A stretch of DNA of 64,000 bases from an uncultured Eubacteriales bacterium. Lineage in GTDB: Bacteria; Bacillota; Clostridia; Oscillospirales; Acutalibacteraceae. The stretch is from the NCBI GenBank assembly GCA_934630515.1, contig CAKTVV010000002.1, forward strand, positions 1 to 64,000. Reading direction: 5' to 3'. Each line of letters begins with the position of its first letter. Positions within the stretch are counted from its first letter, which is position 1. This document shows, one piece after another, positions 52,495 through 61,506 of this stretch. Both the position numbers and the translations under genes were made by a program. The notes under the pieces were generated by a model that was not told where the DNA came from, did not search any database, and saw nothing but the letters and a program-made list of their open reading frames with translations.

Positions 52495-55374
52495 TTACTC
52501 ATCCAGCCCGAACTCCGTGCGTTTACGGGTGATCTCGGCATTCATATCCTTATTATATGTGTTCAGCGTCCGCACCGGGTTGGCGTTGGAATCCACCACC
52601 GTGCGGAAGGCATTGGTCAGGCAGCGGGAAATGAAATAGTTCCCGGGGATCTGCTTCACATCGGTGACGCTGTCCCACTGGGAGCGGATCGCCGCCGCCT
52701 CGGCGTCATTCCAGCCCATGCTGGCGAACGCCTCCTTGTTGGCGGTATCGTAGCGAGCCGCCACCCCCAGCGACGCCTCCAGCTCGGTGCCGTAGGCGGT
52801 CTGCGCCTCCTTGCCCGTCCACCAGCGGATGAACGACCACGCCGACGGCACATCCCCGCAATCCTTCAGCAGGATCGCCGCCGTGCCGGAGGAGGTCTCC
52901 GACCGGTCGATGGAGCCGTCCGCCCGGCGGGTACCCGGGATGGGGGTCATCGCCCACAGCCCCCGGATCTCCGGCGCCGCCGCATACAGCTGATTATAGG
53001 TGGTAAAGCTCATGATGCCGATAGGCATTTCACCGGTGCGGAACCGGTTGAAGAAATCAAAGGAGCGATCCAGACCGTATTCGGTATACAGCTCCGTCCA
53101 GTCCTCAAACGCCTGATACGCCGCTTGGGTGTTAAACGCAGTGGCGGTCAATGTATCGTTATAGTAGGTGCCGCCCCGCTGCAGCAGCAGCTTTTCAAAG
53201 AAAGCGATGCCGGAGGAGATACCGGCGTTGGCGGAGTTGGTCTCCAGCACCCCTACGCTCAGGTTGCTTTTCTGCAGCAGCTCAATGGTGGTGTAGAACT
53301 CCTCCCAGGTCTGGGGAACGGACAGCCCCAGCTGGGCGAAAATGTCCGTCCGATAAAACAGCATCTCGAAATTCTGGGTCTCCGGCACGCCGTAGACGCC
53401 GCCCTCATACTCGTAGGGAATCCAGGCGGAGTCATAGAACTGGCTGCGCAGCTGGTCATAGCCCTCCAGCCGGGACACGTCCGTCAGCGCACCCCGCATC
53501 GCCAGATTGACCGGCGTATCCTTGGGGGTGAACAGCGCCACATCCGGTCCCTTCCCGGCGAGGGTCGCCTGCACCAGCGTCGAGGAGGAGGTGCCGGCGG
53601 CGGTGGCGACGATGCTCAGCTTGACGCCGACGCCGGTGGAGGGGGTAAACTGGTTATCGATGTAATTTTTGAGTATCTGCGCCTGATCCCGTCCGTTGGA
53701 GATCCAGACGGTGATCGCTTTGTCCACCGCCGTCGCATCGGCGGCGGAGCCGACAGAATTATAATCCTCCGTAAAGGAGGCGATGAACCCTTTCAGCCCG
53801 TACAGGAAGCCCTCGCCAAAGGTCGCCTTGACCGCCGGCAGCTCGCTGGCGGAGTAGAGAACGATATAGTCCAGCTCCAACGGCTGGGAGCTGAAGGTGA
53901 GGATCAGGGAGCCGAGAGTCTCAATGTTATCCTTAAACGCCGAAATACGCTCGGGGATCCGCAGAGGCTTATCGAGGAAATCCCCCAACATCTCGGTCAT
54001 CTCCCGGATGGAGGATGCCTGCGAGCCGGTAGCACCGGTGATCTGGGTGATGGCAGCGTAAATTTCCTCCAGCTGGGTGCGGGCGGCTTTCAGCCGGTCG
54101 AACAGATCCGGTACCGACTCCTCCAGATAATAGGTGCGGTACTGGTCGGGGGTGGTACCGGTCACCATGATGATGCTGCGATACAGCTCGTTCAACTCCA
54201 GCACGCTGTCGCTGAGCGCTTTCAGCGTCTCCCCCATGGGACCGGCGGCAACATCCAACCGCAGCCGGTGCTCCCCCTGCGTCAAGTAAAACAGGTACGG
54301 CGTACCGTCCTCGTCCTCCAGCGTTTTCTGATACCAGCTCAGCTGATAGGGGAAGCGGATGTTCTTCACCTCGGCAAAGGGGATCTGCTCGTCAATATAC
54401 AGGGTGCGGTAAGCGTTGACCCCCTGCTGATAGTTCTGCCGCGCCTTCAGGCTGATGGAATACCAGCCGTCGGCAGGTGCCTCCACCGTCCAGCTGATCC
54501 ACTGCCCCTGCTGCGCCCAGTTGGACTGCCCGATGGTGTTATACCGCATCTTGGAATAGTGGCTGGGGCTGGTGGCGGGGCTGGAACGGTCATAGGTGGG
54601 ATACAGCATGGAGGAGGATTTTTCGTAAGACTTTTCCGCCTCGTAGATCCGGAGGGTCTGCGCCGCCGGGGTCGCTCCCCGGCTGTATTCCGCATAACCG
54701 ACCGGATCCGTTACCGGCTCCAGCGTCAGGCGGACGACCACCATCGACTCCTCCGCATAGTCCAGCGTGATCGTATGCTGTCCCGCCTCGGTAAATACAA
54801 AGCGGTAGGGATCGTCGTAATAGCCGTCCCCGTTCATCAGCTGCCGCTGGTTGAGCCGGTATACCTCCTGCTGGGAGGGGCGCAGGTCGTTGCCGTTGGC
54901 ATCCTGCTGTATCTCCCCGGCATCCCGGAAGATGCGGGACAGGCTCACCGACGCCGCCTCGTCAAAGGGCAGCGCTCCGTCCAGCCGGACGGAAAACACA
55001 ATATCCTTGTTCTTTCCGGGCAGCGGGCAGTAGGCAATGCCGATGCGATAGGCACCCGGCTGGGAAACAGAAACGGTATAGGTCAGCTGGGGCTGCCGGG
55101 CGGACAGCTCCGCCCCGGTCACCCCGCCGCTCTCCGTCTGTATCGCATCGGCAGGAGACAGCAGCTCCGCCGAAACGGTCTCCGCCGGGCGCTCCGCCGC
55201 CGCATACCGGTCGCAGTATGCCGCATAATCGGTGGTGCTGCCCACGGAGACAGCCGCCGCAGCCGTGTCGTCCGTCGCTGCAGTCTCCGCCGCTATGCCC
55301 TGGGGCAGAACAGCCACCGTCAGCAGCAGCGCTGCCGCCAGCGATCGAATCTTTTGCCCGATGGATCGGTCCAT
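52495..55374 (-). CDS. Giant solute-binding protein fused to carbohydrate-binding modules
   Basis: 959 aa. The signal peptide (LAAALLLTVAVLPQGIAAE) lacks a lipobox Cys. Residues about 60-235 and 245-410 are two beta-sandwiches resembling CBM35/CBM6 (YRIGIAYCPLPGKNKDIVF; WISWTVEAPADGWYSISLKA). A helical connector with a long coiled region follows. The last 430 residues are a family 1 binding protein (VWISNGRDQAQILKNYID, AGKGPDVALFTPKD, WIPYEYEGGVYGVPETQNFE, WSFIRWWTGKEAQTAYG). It serves the two permeases downstream. How it is held at the cell is unclear: no lipid anchor, membrane tail or sortase motif is present. Confidence 0.88.
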   Translation of the reverse strand: MDRSIGQKIRSLAAALLLTVAVLPQGIAAETAATDDTAAAAVSVGSTTDYAAYCDRYAAAERPAETVSAELLSPADAIQTESGGVTGAELSARQPQLTYTVSVSQPGAYRIGIAYCPLPGKNKDIVFSVRLDGALPFDEAASVSLSRIFRDAGEIQQDANGNDLRPSQQEVYRLNQRQLMNGDGYYDDPYRFVFTEAGQHTITLDYAEESMVVVRLTLEPVTDPVGYAEYSRGATPAAQTLRIYEAEKSYEKSSSMLYPTYDRSSPATSPSHYSKMRYNTIGQSNWAQQGQWISWTVEAPADGWYSISLKARQNYQQGVNAYRTLYIDEQIPFAEVKNIRFPYQLSWYQKTLEDEDGTPYLFYLTQGEHRLRLDVAAGPMGETLKALSDSVLELNELYRSIIMVTGTTPDQYRTYYLEESVPDLFDRLKAARTQLEEIYAAITQITGATGSQASSIREMTEMLGDFLDKPLRIPERISAFKDNIETLGSLILTFSSQPLELDYIVLYSASELPAVKATFGEGFLYGLKGFIASFTEDYNSVGSAADATAVDKAITVWISNGRDQAQILKNYIDNQFTPSTGVGVKLSIVATAAGTSSSTLVQATLAGKGPDVALFTPKDTPVNLAMRGALTDVSRLEGYDQLRSQFYDSAWIPYEYEGGVYGVPETQNFEMLFYRTDIFAQLGLSVPQTWEEFYTTIELLQKSNLSVGVLETNSANAGISSGIAFFEKLLLQRGGTYYNDTLTATAFNTQAAYQAFEDWTELYTEYGLDRSFDFFNRFRTGEMPIGIMSFTTYNQLYAAAPEIRGLWAMTPIPGTRRADGSIDRSETSSGTAAILLKDCGDVPSAWSFIRWWTGKEAQTAYGTELEASLGVAARYDTANKEAFASMGWNDAEAAAIRSQWDSVTDVKQIPGNYFISRCLTNAFRTVVDSNANPVRTLNTYNKDMNAEITRKRTEFGLDE

Positions 55375-55407
55375 ACCCGTTTCTCCCTTCCCTGCGCCGC
55401 AGGCTGT

Positions 55408-56481
55408 TCAGCCGTTGCGTTTCTTCAGAAAATCCTTAAAATACACACCCCAGAACGGCGTCGGCTCAAAGGTGTCCAGATCCTTGATCAAAGAGGGACC
55501 TGCCGTATCGTGAAAATCCCACGCCGTGATATGGTATTCGTTCTTCTCGACCCAATTGAGCAGGCGGGGCACCCACTTATCGCTGGTCTCCCGCTGGGGA
55601 CCCTCATACACCGGCACGCCCTCACCATAATGGCCGCATTCTCCGATGAGGATGGGGTATTGCTCCTTCACCACGTCCACCAGCTCGCCCCAGCGATCCA
55701 GCTCCTTCCACGGATATTCGTGGGAATCCAGCACGATGCCGTTGCCGCCCCGATCGTCGATGGTGTAGCCCCGGGCGATGCCGTCCAGCTCATAGCCCCA
55801 GTCCAGTCCGGCGATGATGGCGATGTTGTTGGCGCCCAGCGCCCGCACCGTATCCACCATCCGTTGCAGTCCGGGTGCCTCAAATGTGAGCTTCTCCAGC
55901 ACCGGCTCACCGGATTCATCCCGCATGATCTGATTGCCCACATTCTGGGGGGCATATTCCACGGTGATCTCGCCACCGTCCCGCCAGCACTCCCATGAGA
56001 CCTTGAACGGCTCGTTGAAGATGCCGAACAGCACATTGGGGTGGTTGCCGTAGCGCTTGGCGATGGACTTCCAGAACACCAGACTGTTCATGTCCGGCAT
56101 ATTGCCGCTGATAAACTCGCCCCAGGAGCCGCAGTTGCTCCGGTGCAGATCCAGAATGACGTATTTCTTCCGGGCGGCGATCTCGGTGACGATCTCATCC
56201 ACGATGCAGCGGTAGTTCTCGCCGCTCTCATCCCGGCCCACCTGATCGCCGCCGAAGCCGAACCACCGATCCTGAGACAGGGGCAGCCGGATGGTGTTGG
56301 CATGCCATACATCCAGCGCATGAATGACGGTGGGCTTCAGCTTTTCCGGTGCCGACAGCCATTCCAGCGAGGCACAGTTGACGCCGGTGAGCAGCACCCG
56401 CTCGCCCTTTTTATTGAGGAGCTTATTGCCCTCCACATGCAGCTCTTGCTCCCGATTTTCTTCCCGATACAGCTCAAACAT
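55408..56481 (-). CDS. Cytosolic GH5 hydrolase
   Basis: 357 aa from 56481 (MFELYREE), with ATGGAGGAGCAGAAGTG upstream; it overlaps the GH130 stop by one base. No signal peptide. It is related to the surface GH5 of the operon, sharing LHVEGNKLLN, YVILDLHRSN, IFNEPFKVSW (acid/base Glu) and PILIGECGHY (nucleophile Glu). It lacks the binding domains, so it probably trims imported oligosaccharides before GH130. Confidence 0.88.
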   Translation of the reverse strand: MFELYREENREQELHVEGNKLLNKKGERVLLTGVNCASLEWLSAPEKLKPTVIHALDVWHANTIRLPLSQDRWFGFGGDQVGRDESGENYRCIVDEIVTEIAARKKYVILDLHRSNCGSWGEFISGNMPDMNSLVFWKSIAKRYGNHPNVLFGIFNEPFKVSWECWRDGGEITVEYAPQNVGNQIMRDESGEPVLEKLTFEAPGLQRMVDTVRALGANNIAIIAGLDWGYELDGIARGYTIDDRGGNGIVLDSHEYPWKELDRWGELVDVVKEQYPILIGECGHYGEGVPVYEGPQRETSDKWVPRLLNWVEKNEYHITAWDFHDTAGPSLIKDLDTFEPTPFWGVYFKDFLKKRNG

Positions 56482-57653
56482 CACTTCTGCTCCTCCATCA
56501 TGGCTAAATTCTGCCGGATCAGCGCACAGCGCTGCTTCACACAATCCGCCGAGCGCAGGGGATCCTGCGGTGTATTGAACACATAATCCGTCAGCCGCTC
56601 CAGATCGGTGGCGGCGACATGCATCCGGGTGTCGGAGGAGGCGTAGTAGATATAGACCTCGCCCCGCTCGTTCACGACGGCGCCGTTGGTAAACACCACG
56701 TTGGACACGTCGCCCACCCGTTCTTCCCCCCGGGGAGCGATCAGGAAGCCGCCCGGCTCAGCGATGACCCGGAAGGGATCGTCCAGCGCCGTGGCAAAGG
56801 CGTAGATCACATACCGCAGACCCGCCGCCGTGTTCCGCACCCCGTGGGAGATGTGGATCCAGCCCCGCTCGGTCTTGATGGGAACTGCCCCGGCGCCGTT
56901 CTTCGCCTCGGTGATGGTGTGATACCGCCGGGGGTTGAGCAGCCGCTCTTCGGCTACCGTGGGATGCAGAATATCCTCGCACAGCCCCAGACAGATCCCG
57001 CCGCCGTCCCCGGCGTCGATGAAATCGTCCTGCGGCCGGGTGTAGAAGGCATACTTGCCGTCCACAAGCTCGGGATGCAGCACGCAGTTGCGCTGGTATT
57101 TGGAGCGGGTCGCCAGATTGGGCAGCCGCTCCCAATGCACCAGATCCCGGGTGCGGATGATACCTGCCTGAGCAGCCGCCGCCGACAGCTCCTTTTTCTC
57201 GGTCTCCTTGCTCTCGCTGCAGAACACGCCGTATATGTAGCCGTCCTCGTGCTGGGTCAGACGCATATCGTAGACGTTGGTCTCCTCCGGATACAGATCC
57301 GGCAGCTCTACGGGATAATCCCGGAACCGGAACCCGTCCACCGGGCTGTCGCTCTCCGCCAGCGCAAAAAAGGATTTGCGGTCGTTGCCCTCCACCCGGG
57401 CCATCAGATAGTATTTCCCGTCCCGGTACAGGGCGCCGGCGTTGAACACCGCATTGACGCCCAGCCGCTCCATGAAATACGGGTTTCGCTCCCGACTGAA
57501 GTCGTATTTCCAGAACGGCGGGATGTGGTCCCGGGACAGCACCGGGTCGCTATAGCGGTCAAAGATCCCGTTATAGAACGGCGCCCTCGTATTTTTCCGG
57601 GCGATCGTTTCTTCGTATTGCCGCATGACGGCTGCTTTGGCTTCGTCAAACAT
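56481..57653 (-). CDS. GH130 phosphorylase, probably 4-O-beta-mannosyl-glucose phosphorylase
   Basis: 390 aa. The five-blade propeller of GH130 is recognisable by PFWKYDFSRERNPYFMERL, NAVFNAGALYRDGKYYLMARVEG, NVYDMRLTQHEDGYIYG, GAVPIKTERGWIHISHG, and GDVSNVVFTNGAV. Enzymes of this subgroup (such as the R. albus RaMP1 type) cleave Man-beta-1,4-Glc with phosphate to mannose 1-phosphate and glucose. Length matches. It is the first gene of the operon, with GGCGGAGGTACACAG before ATG, so the locus is aimed at beta-mannans or glucomannans. Confidence 0.9.
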   Translation of the reverse strand: MFDEAKAAVMRQYEETIARKNTRAPFYNGIFDRYSDPVLSRDHIPPFWKYDFSRERNPYFMERLGVNAVFNAGALYRDGKYYLMARVEGNDRKSFFALAESDSPVDGFRFRDYPVELPDLYPEETNVYDMRLTQHEDGYIYGVFCSESKETEKKELSAAAAQAGIIRTRDLVHWERLPNLATRSKYQRNCVLHPELVDGKYAFYTRPQDDFIDAGDGGGICLGLCEDILHPTVAEERLLNPRRYHTITEAKNGAGAVPIKTERGWIHISHGVRNTAAGLRYVIYAFATALDDPFRVIAEPGGFLIAPRGEERVGDVSNVVFTNGAVVNERGEVYIYYASSDTRMHVAATDLERLTDYVFNTPQDPLRSADCVKQRCALIRQNLAMMEEQK

Positions 57654-57988
57654 CTGTGTACCTCCGCCTGATTGTGAAATTCCACGGTTTCTGTCTGTAT
57701 TGTAACACAGCCGCAGCGGAATATCTTTCTTTTCCTTGATATGATATCCGATACCCGTGAAATTCGTGTGAAAAAATCGAAAAAATAGGGGATTTTTCCA
57801 AATAGGGCGGTTTCATGCAAAATACAAAAAATGCCGGAACTGTTTGGATAACTACTATTGATTTTTTCTTTCAAATGCGGTATTATGGATAAGAGAACGG
57901 TAATTTCAGCGGCTTTTTCGCATTTTTCGCCCGCTGCAGCGAATCCATTCGTTAAATTTCCGACATTATATCCGAGGAGGTGGAGCGC
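57654..57988. promoter_or_regulatory. Divergent control region between mannan operon and AraC gene
   Basis: Rightward, a strong promoter lies at 57858-57886. Leftward, TACAAT at 57704-57699 in a TGTGTTACAAT context is a possible -10 for the operon but lacks a good -35, as expected for an activator-dependent promoter. AT-rich sequence between them could hold AraC-type half-sites. No RNA element was seen. Confidence 0.5.
57858..57886 (+). promoter_or_regulatory. Promoter of the AraC-type gene
   Basis: TTGATT (57858-57863), a 17-base spacer and TATTAT (57881-57886), about 100 bases upstream of the start. Confidence 0.7.
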
Positions 57989-58837
57989 TTGACCCAGACG
58001 ATACACGACTACGATTATATGGACATGGATCTGGGGCTGGCATATCGTTTTCTTGACAGCAAGACCGTGCTGACCGAAGCGCACAACCACAATTACTACG
58101 AATACTTCATCATCACCAGCGGCGAGATCGTCCATCAGGTCAACGGCCGGCAGCAGCTGCTGAGGGCGGGCAGCACAGTGCTGATCCGCCCCGCCGACCT
58201 GCACAGCTACCAGCCCTCCGAGGAGCAGAGCTGCAAGATGATCAACGTGAGCTTTTCCGCCCGCTACTTTGAGGCGCTGCGGGCGTATTTCGCCAACCCG
58301 GTCATCGACGATATGCTGGCGGCGGAGTTTCCGCCCACCATCGTCCTGTCCCAGCCCCGGCTCATTGCCATCAAGAAAAAGCACTACCTGCTGAACGTCA
58401 ATCTGAGCCGGGACGAGCTGATCGCCCTGTTTAAGACCCTGGCGGTGGATGTGCTGTCCTACTTCATCCTGGAATACCACGCCCAGAATCAGCAGAACCA
58501 CGAAAAGCTGCTCCAGACGGTGCTCAAGCAGATGAATACGCCGGAAAATATCGAGGAGGGGCTGCCGGCGCTGATCCGCTATTCCGGCTTCAGCCACGGC
58601 CATCTGTGCCGGATCATGAAAAGCGAGATGGGCATGACCCCTAAGCAATTCATCACCGACCTGCGGCTGCAATACGCCGCCAATCTGCTCACCACCAGCG
58701 ATTTTGATATTCTGTCCATCTCCATGCGGCTGGGGTTTTCGTCGCTGAGCCATTTCATCACCATCTTTAAGAAGAAATACGGCTGCACCCCCTCCAAATA
58801 CCGCACCGTCCACAGCAACCTGCATTATTGGAAATAA
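57989..58837 (+). CDS. AraC-family regulator of the mannan locus
   Basis: 282 aa from a TTG at 57989, with GAGGAGG eight bases upstream; a GTG at 57980 overlaps that ribosome site. The N-terminal cupin (TEAHNHNYYEYFIITSGEIV and LIRPADLHSYQPSEE) probably binds a sugar. The C-terminal 100 residues are the double HTH (GFSHGHLCRIMKSEMGMTPK and RLGFSSLSHFITIFKKKYGC). Divergent from the operon and the GH2 gene, so it likely activates one or both. Confidence 0.92.
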   Translation: MTQTIHDYDYMDMDLGLAYRFLDSKTVLTEAHNHNYYEYFIITSGEIVHQVNGRQQLLRAGSTVLIRPADLHSYQPSEEQSCKMINVSFSARYFEALRAYFANPVIDDMLAAEFPPTIVLSQPRLIAIKKKHYLLNVNLSRDELIALFKTLAVDVLSYFILEYHAQNQQNHEKLLQTVLKQMNTPENIEEGLPALIRYSGFSHGHLCRIMKSEMGMTPKQFITDLRLQYAANLLTTSDFDILSISMRLGFSSLSHFITIFKKKYGCTPSKYRTVHSNLHYWK

Positions 58838-58864
58838 CGGCATACCGCAACGCCGCAAAACAGC

Positions 58865-58893
58865 AAAGGACTGCCCCCGAGGGGCAGTCCTTT
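58865..58893. terminator. Bidirectional terminator between AraC and GH2 genes
   Basis: AAAGGACTGCCCC and GGGGCAGTCCTTT form a 13-bp stem with a 3-base loop, placed between convergent genes. Confidence 0.85.
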
Positions 58894-58897
58894 GGCT

Positions 58898-61417
58898 TTA
58901 TGCCGTCACCGTCGGGAAGTTAAAGCCCCGCACCGAGGCGCCCCGGGTCCGGTTCGCCCGCAGCGTGCGCTCCTCCCCCGGCTCCAGAAGCAGGAAGTTA
59001 TCCGACACGGTAAAGGCGGTGTCGCAGGAGAGATCCTCCACAAAGGCACCCACCGCCGGGTAAGCGCCGGTGTTGCGCAGGGTGAGGGTATCCCCGTCCG
59101 CCGTCAGCGTCACCGCCGTGACCGGCAGCGTATACAGGAAGCCCACATCCTCCCGGTAGTTCAGCAGATAAAAGGTGCTGTCGCAGAGGGTATCCTCCAC
59201 ATACAGCCGGACGCTGACCAGCCGCAGCGCCGCCCGCACCGGCTCCTCCAGCCGGATCGTCCCCACCGGGTTCACGGCGGCGGTGGGGGTACAGCTCAGT
59301 TCCTCCCGGCAGAGCCGCTGCAGCTGCCGGTCATAGAGATCCACGCAAATGCGGCAGGGCTTTCCGGCGGCCTGCAGCGTATCGTCCAGCAGCACCGCCG
59401 GATAGTCCGTCACCGCCGTGACGGAGGTGATCCGCAGCATGGCATGGAGGGGTGCATAGGCATTTTTGAACACATAATAGGGGATCTTCGGCACACCGTA
59501 ATAGTCCACCGTGGACCAGGAGCAGGCGGGGTATACATCCGTCAGCTTATAGTAGCATACACCGGTGGTGCGGGGACTATCCGCCCGCATACGCTCCAGC
59601 GTATGACGGATGGCAACCGCCTGCGCCAGTTGGGTGTTGGTGACGAACGTCTCCAGCGAGTCGATGGCGCCGAACGCCGCAGCATGGTACAGCAGATGAT
59701 CCATGTCATTATACTGCTCCGGCCAGCGGAATTCGTTGAAGCGGGGGGTGTGGTAGTTGAGGGCGCTTTTCGCCGCCGGATCCCAGACACCCCGCTCCTC
59801 CTCCGGAATATAGCGATACACGCTCTGCAAATTGGGGGCGGACGCCATGCCGAACTCCCCGATGAACACGGCGTCCAGCGTCAGCGCCCGATCCATATCC
59901 TGCAGCATCCAGTAGGTGTCGTAGTTATGCAGCGAGCCGCCGTAGGGAGAGGTGCGCCGGAACGGACGGGTGCCGTCCAGTTCAAAGGCGATACGAGCCA
60001 GCCGGTCCATTGCCTCTCCATCCGCCTGTGCGGATTCGTTGCCCCCCGCCCACCAGAGCAGGCTGGGGTGATTGCGCAGCCGGACGGTGTTGAGCCGGGC
60101 GGTCTCCTCCAGCGCCTCCAGCGGCTGCACCTTCTGCGAGTCCCAGCAGGTGGGCCATTCTTGCGCCACCATTAGTCCCAGTTCATCGCATTTCTCATAG
60201 AAATAGTCGCTCTCCGGGATCCCGCCGCCCCAAGCACGCAGCAGCTGGAGGTTCTGATGCTGCGCCAGCGACAGAAACCGGTCGTACCGCTCCTCCGGCA
60301 GCCGCAGCAGGGCGTCCAGCGTGCACCAGTTGGTGCCCTTGAGAAAGATATATTGCCCGTTCACAAAGCACCGCCAGCAATAGCGGGCCTCGTCTGCGCC
60401 GGATACCTCCGGGCGCATCTCCACCGTGCGCACCCCCATCCGCTCACGGAAGATCTGGGGGCTGCTGTCCGCCGGATGAATGCACACCGTCACATCGTAC
60501 AGGCTCTGCTCGCCATAGCCGTTGGGCCACCACAGGCGCACATCCCGCAGCGCCAGCCGATAATGGAGCTGCCGGGTCTCCGCAAAAGCGCCGGTGAAAT
60601 ACCGGGTCTCCCCCTCGAAATTATGGGGTGCCACCGTCACCGCCACCGTGCCGGCAGCGGCAGCGCTGAGGGAAACGCACACATCCACCGTGCCGTCCCG
60701 GTAGTCGTGGGTCAGCAGGAACGGACGCTCCGCCTCCACGGCGGGGCGGGAACGCAGGTACACCTCCGACCAGATGCCCCGGGTGGGGATACAGGCATAG
60801 TGCCAGCCATAAACGCAGTTGACCACCACGCCGTATTTCCAGCCCTCGTCATGGTCGGCATACGCCGAATATGGGCGGGGGTCGGCGGGGGCGTTCTCCA
60901 CCTTGACGATGAGGGTATTCTGCTCCTGCAGGATGGAGGACACGTCAAAGAACGGGCCACCGAACATACCGATATGCCCGCCGAGGAACACCCCGTTGAG
61001 CCAGAACACGGCATTATAGCACACCCCGTCGAAGCAGAGCATCGGATGCTCCAGCGAGAAGTCGTAGGTAAACTCCCGCTTATACCACCAGGTCTTATAG
61101 CTCTCCTCCCGGGCTGCCTTGTCATTTTTCCCGAACAGGGGATCGGGGATCCGCCCGGCACGATACAGCGACGTATGGACGCTCTCCGGCACATGGGCGG
61201 GGATGGCATCCGACCAATCCCCATCGGGGGCGGTGCGGGCAGCGACCGTGCCGCCGTCTGCCAGCCAATACTCCCCGTTCAGGGAGATCCGGGTCGGTTC
61301 CTCCGCCGACAGCGTGAAGGCGGCGGTCTCCTCCAGCCGCTGCGCTGGACAGTCAAAGGGGGCGGGGCCGGGAGCAAAATACTCCTTTTCCACCGCATCT
61401 AATGTTTTTGCATCCAT
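58898..61417 (-). CDS. GH2 beta-mannosidase-like enzyme
   Basis: 839 aa from 61417 (MDAKTLDAVEKEY), with ATGGAGAATAACG upstream. Domain order is that of GH2 mannosidases: a sugar-binding sandwich (WWYKREFTYDF, FDGVCYNAVFWLNGVFLGGH), an Ig-like domain, a TIM barrel with WWAGGNESAQADG (acid/base Glu) and DAVFIGEFGMAS (nucleophile Glu), then C-terminal sandwiches. No signal peptide, so it removes terminal beta-mannosyl residues inside the cell. It is transcribed separately from the main operon. Confidence 0.88.
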   Translation of the reverse strand: MDAKTLDAVEKEYFAPGPAPFDCPAQRLEETAAFTLSAEEPTRISLNGEYWLADGGTVAARTAPDGDWSDAIPAHVPESVHTSLYRAGRIPDPLFGKNDKAAREESYKTWWYKREFTYDFSLEHPMLCFDGVCYNAVFWLNGVFLGGHIGMFGGPFFDVSSILQEQNTLIVKVENAPADPRPYSAYADHDEGWKYGVVVNCVYGWHYACIPTRGIWSEVYLRSRPAVEAERPFLLTHDYRDGTVDVCVSLSAAAAGTVAVTVAPHNFEGETRYFTGAFAETRQLHYRLALRDVRLWWPNGYGEQSLYDVTVCIHPADSSPQIFRERMGVRTVEMRPEVSGADEARYCWRCFVNGQYIFLKGTNWCTLDALLRLPEERYDRFLSLAQHQNLQLLRAWGGGIPESDYFYEKCDELGLMVAQEWPTCWDSQKVQPLEALEETARLNTVRLRNHPSLLWWAGGNESAQADGEAMDRLARIAFELDGTRPFRRTSPYGGSLHNYDTYWMLQDMDRALTLDAVFIGEFGMASAPNLQSVYRYIPEEERGVWDPAAKSALNYHTPRFNEFRWPEQYNDMDHLLYHAAAFGAIDSLETFVTNTQLAQAVAIRHTLERMRADSPRTTGVCYYKLTDVYPACSWSTVDYYGVPKIPYYVFKNAYAPLHAMLRITSVTAVTDYPAVLLDDTLQAAGKPCRICVDLYDRQLQRLCREELSCTPTAAVNPVGTIRLEEPVRAALRLVSVRLYVEDTLCDSTFYLLNYREDVGFLYTLPVTAVTLTADGDTLTLRNTGAYPAVGAFVEDLSCDTAFTVSDNFLLLEPGEERTLRANRTRGASVRGFNFPTVTA

Positions 61418-61441
61418 CGTTATTCTCCATTTCATTACAGT

Positions 61442-61483
61442 AAAAAGCCTAACCGGACGCCCGGCAACAGTCGGACGTCCGGT
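61442..61483 (-). terminator. Terminator of the dockerin-bearing gene
   Basis: Leftward, ACCGGACGTCCG pairs with CGGGCGTCCGGT and is followed by TAGGCTTTTTA. TGGTATAAT at 61494-61486 overlaps its 5' edge and could be an extended -10 for GH2, but transcription would start inside the stem, so this is doubtful. Confidence 0.8.
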
Positions 61484-61506
61484 CAATTATACCATATCAG
61501 CAGGAA

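Noticed and set aside
51706..55998. 1430-codon rightward ORF opposite the importer genes
   Set aside because: It crosses several clear leftward genes and has no coherent domain; antisense of G+C-rich coding DNA.
61486..61494. TGGTATAAT as the GH2 promoter
   Set aside because: The transcript would start inside the terminator stem, and no -35 was seen.
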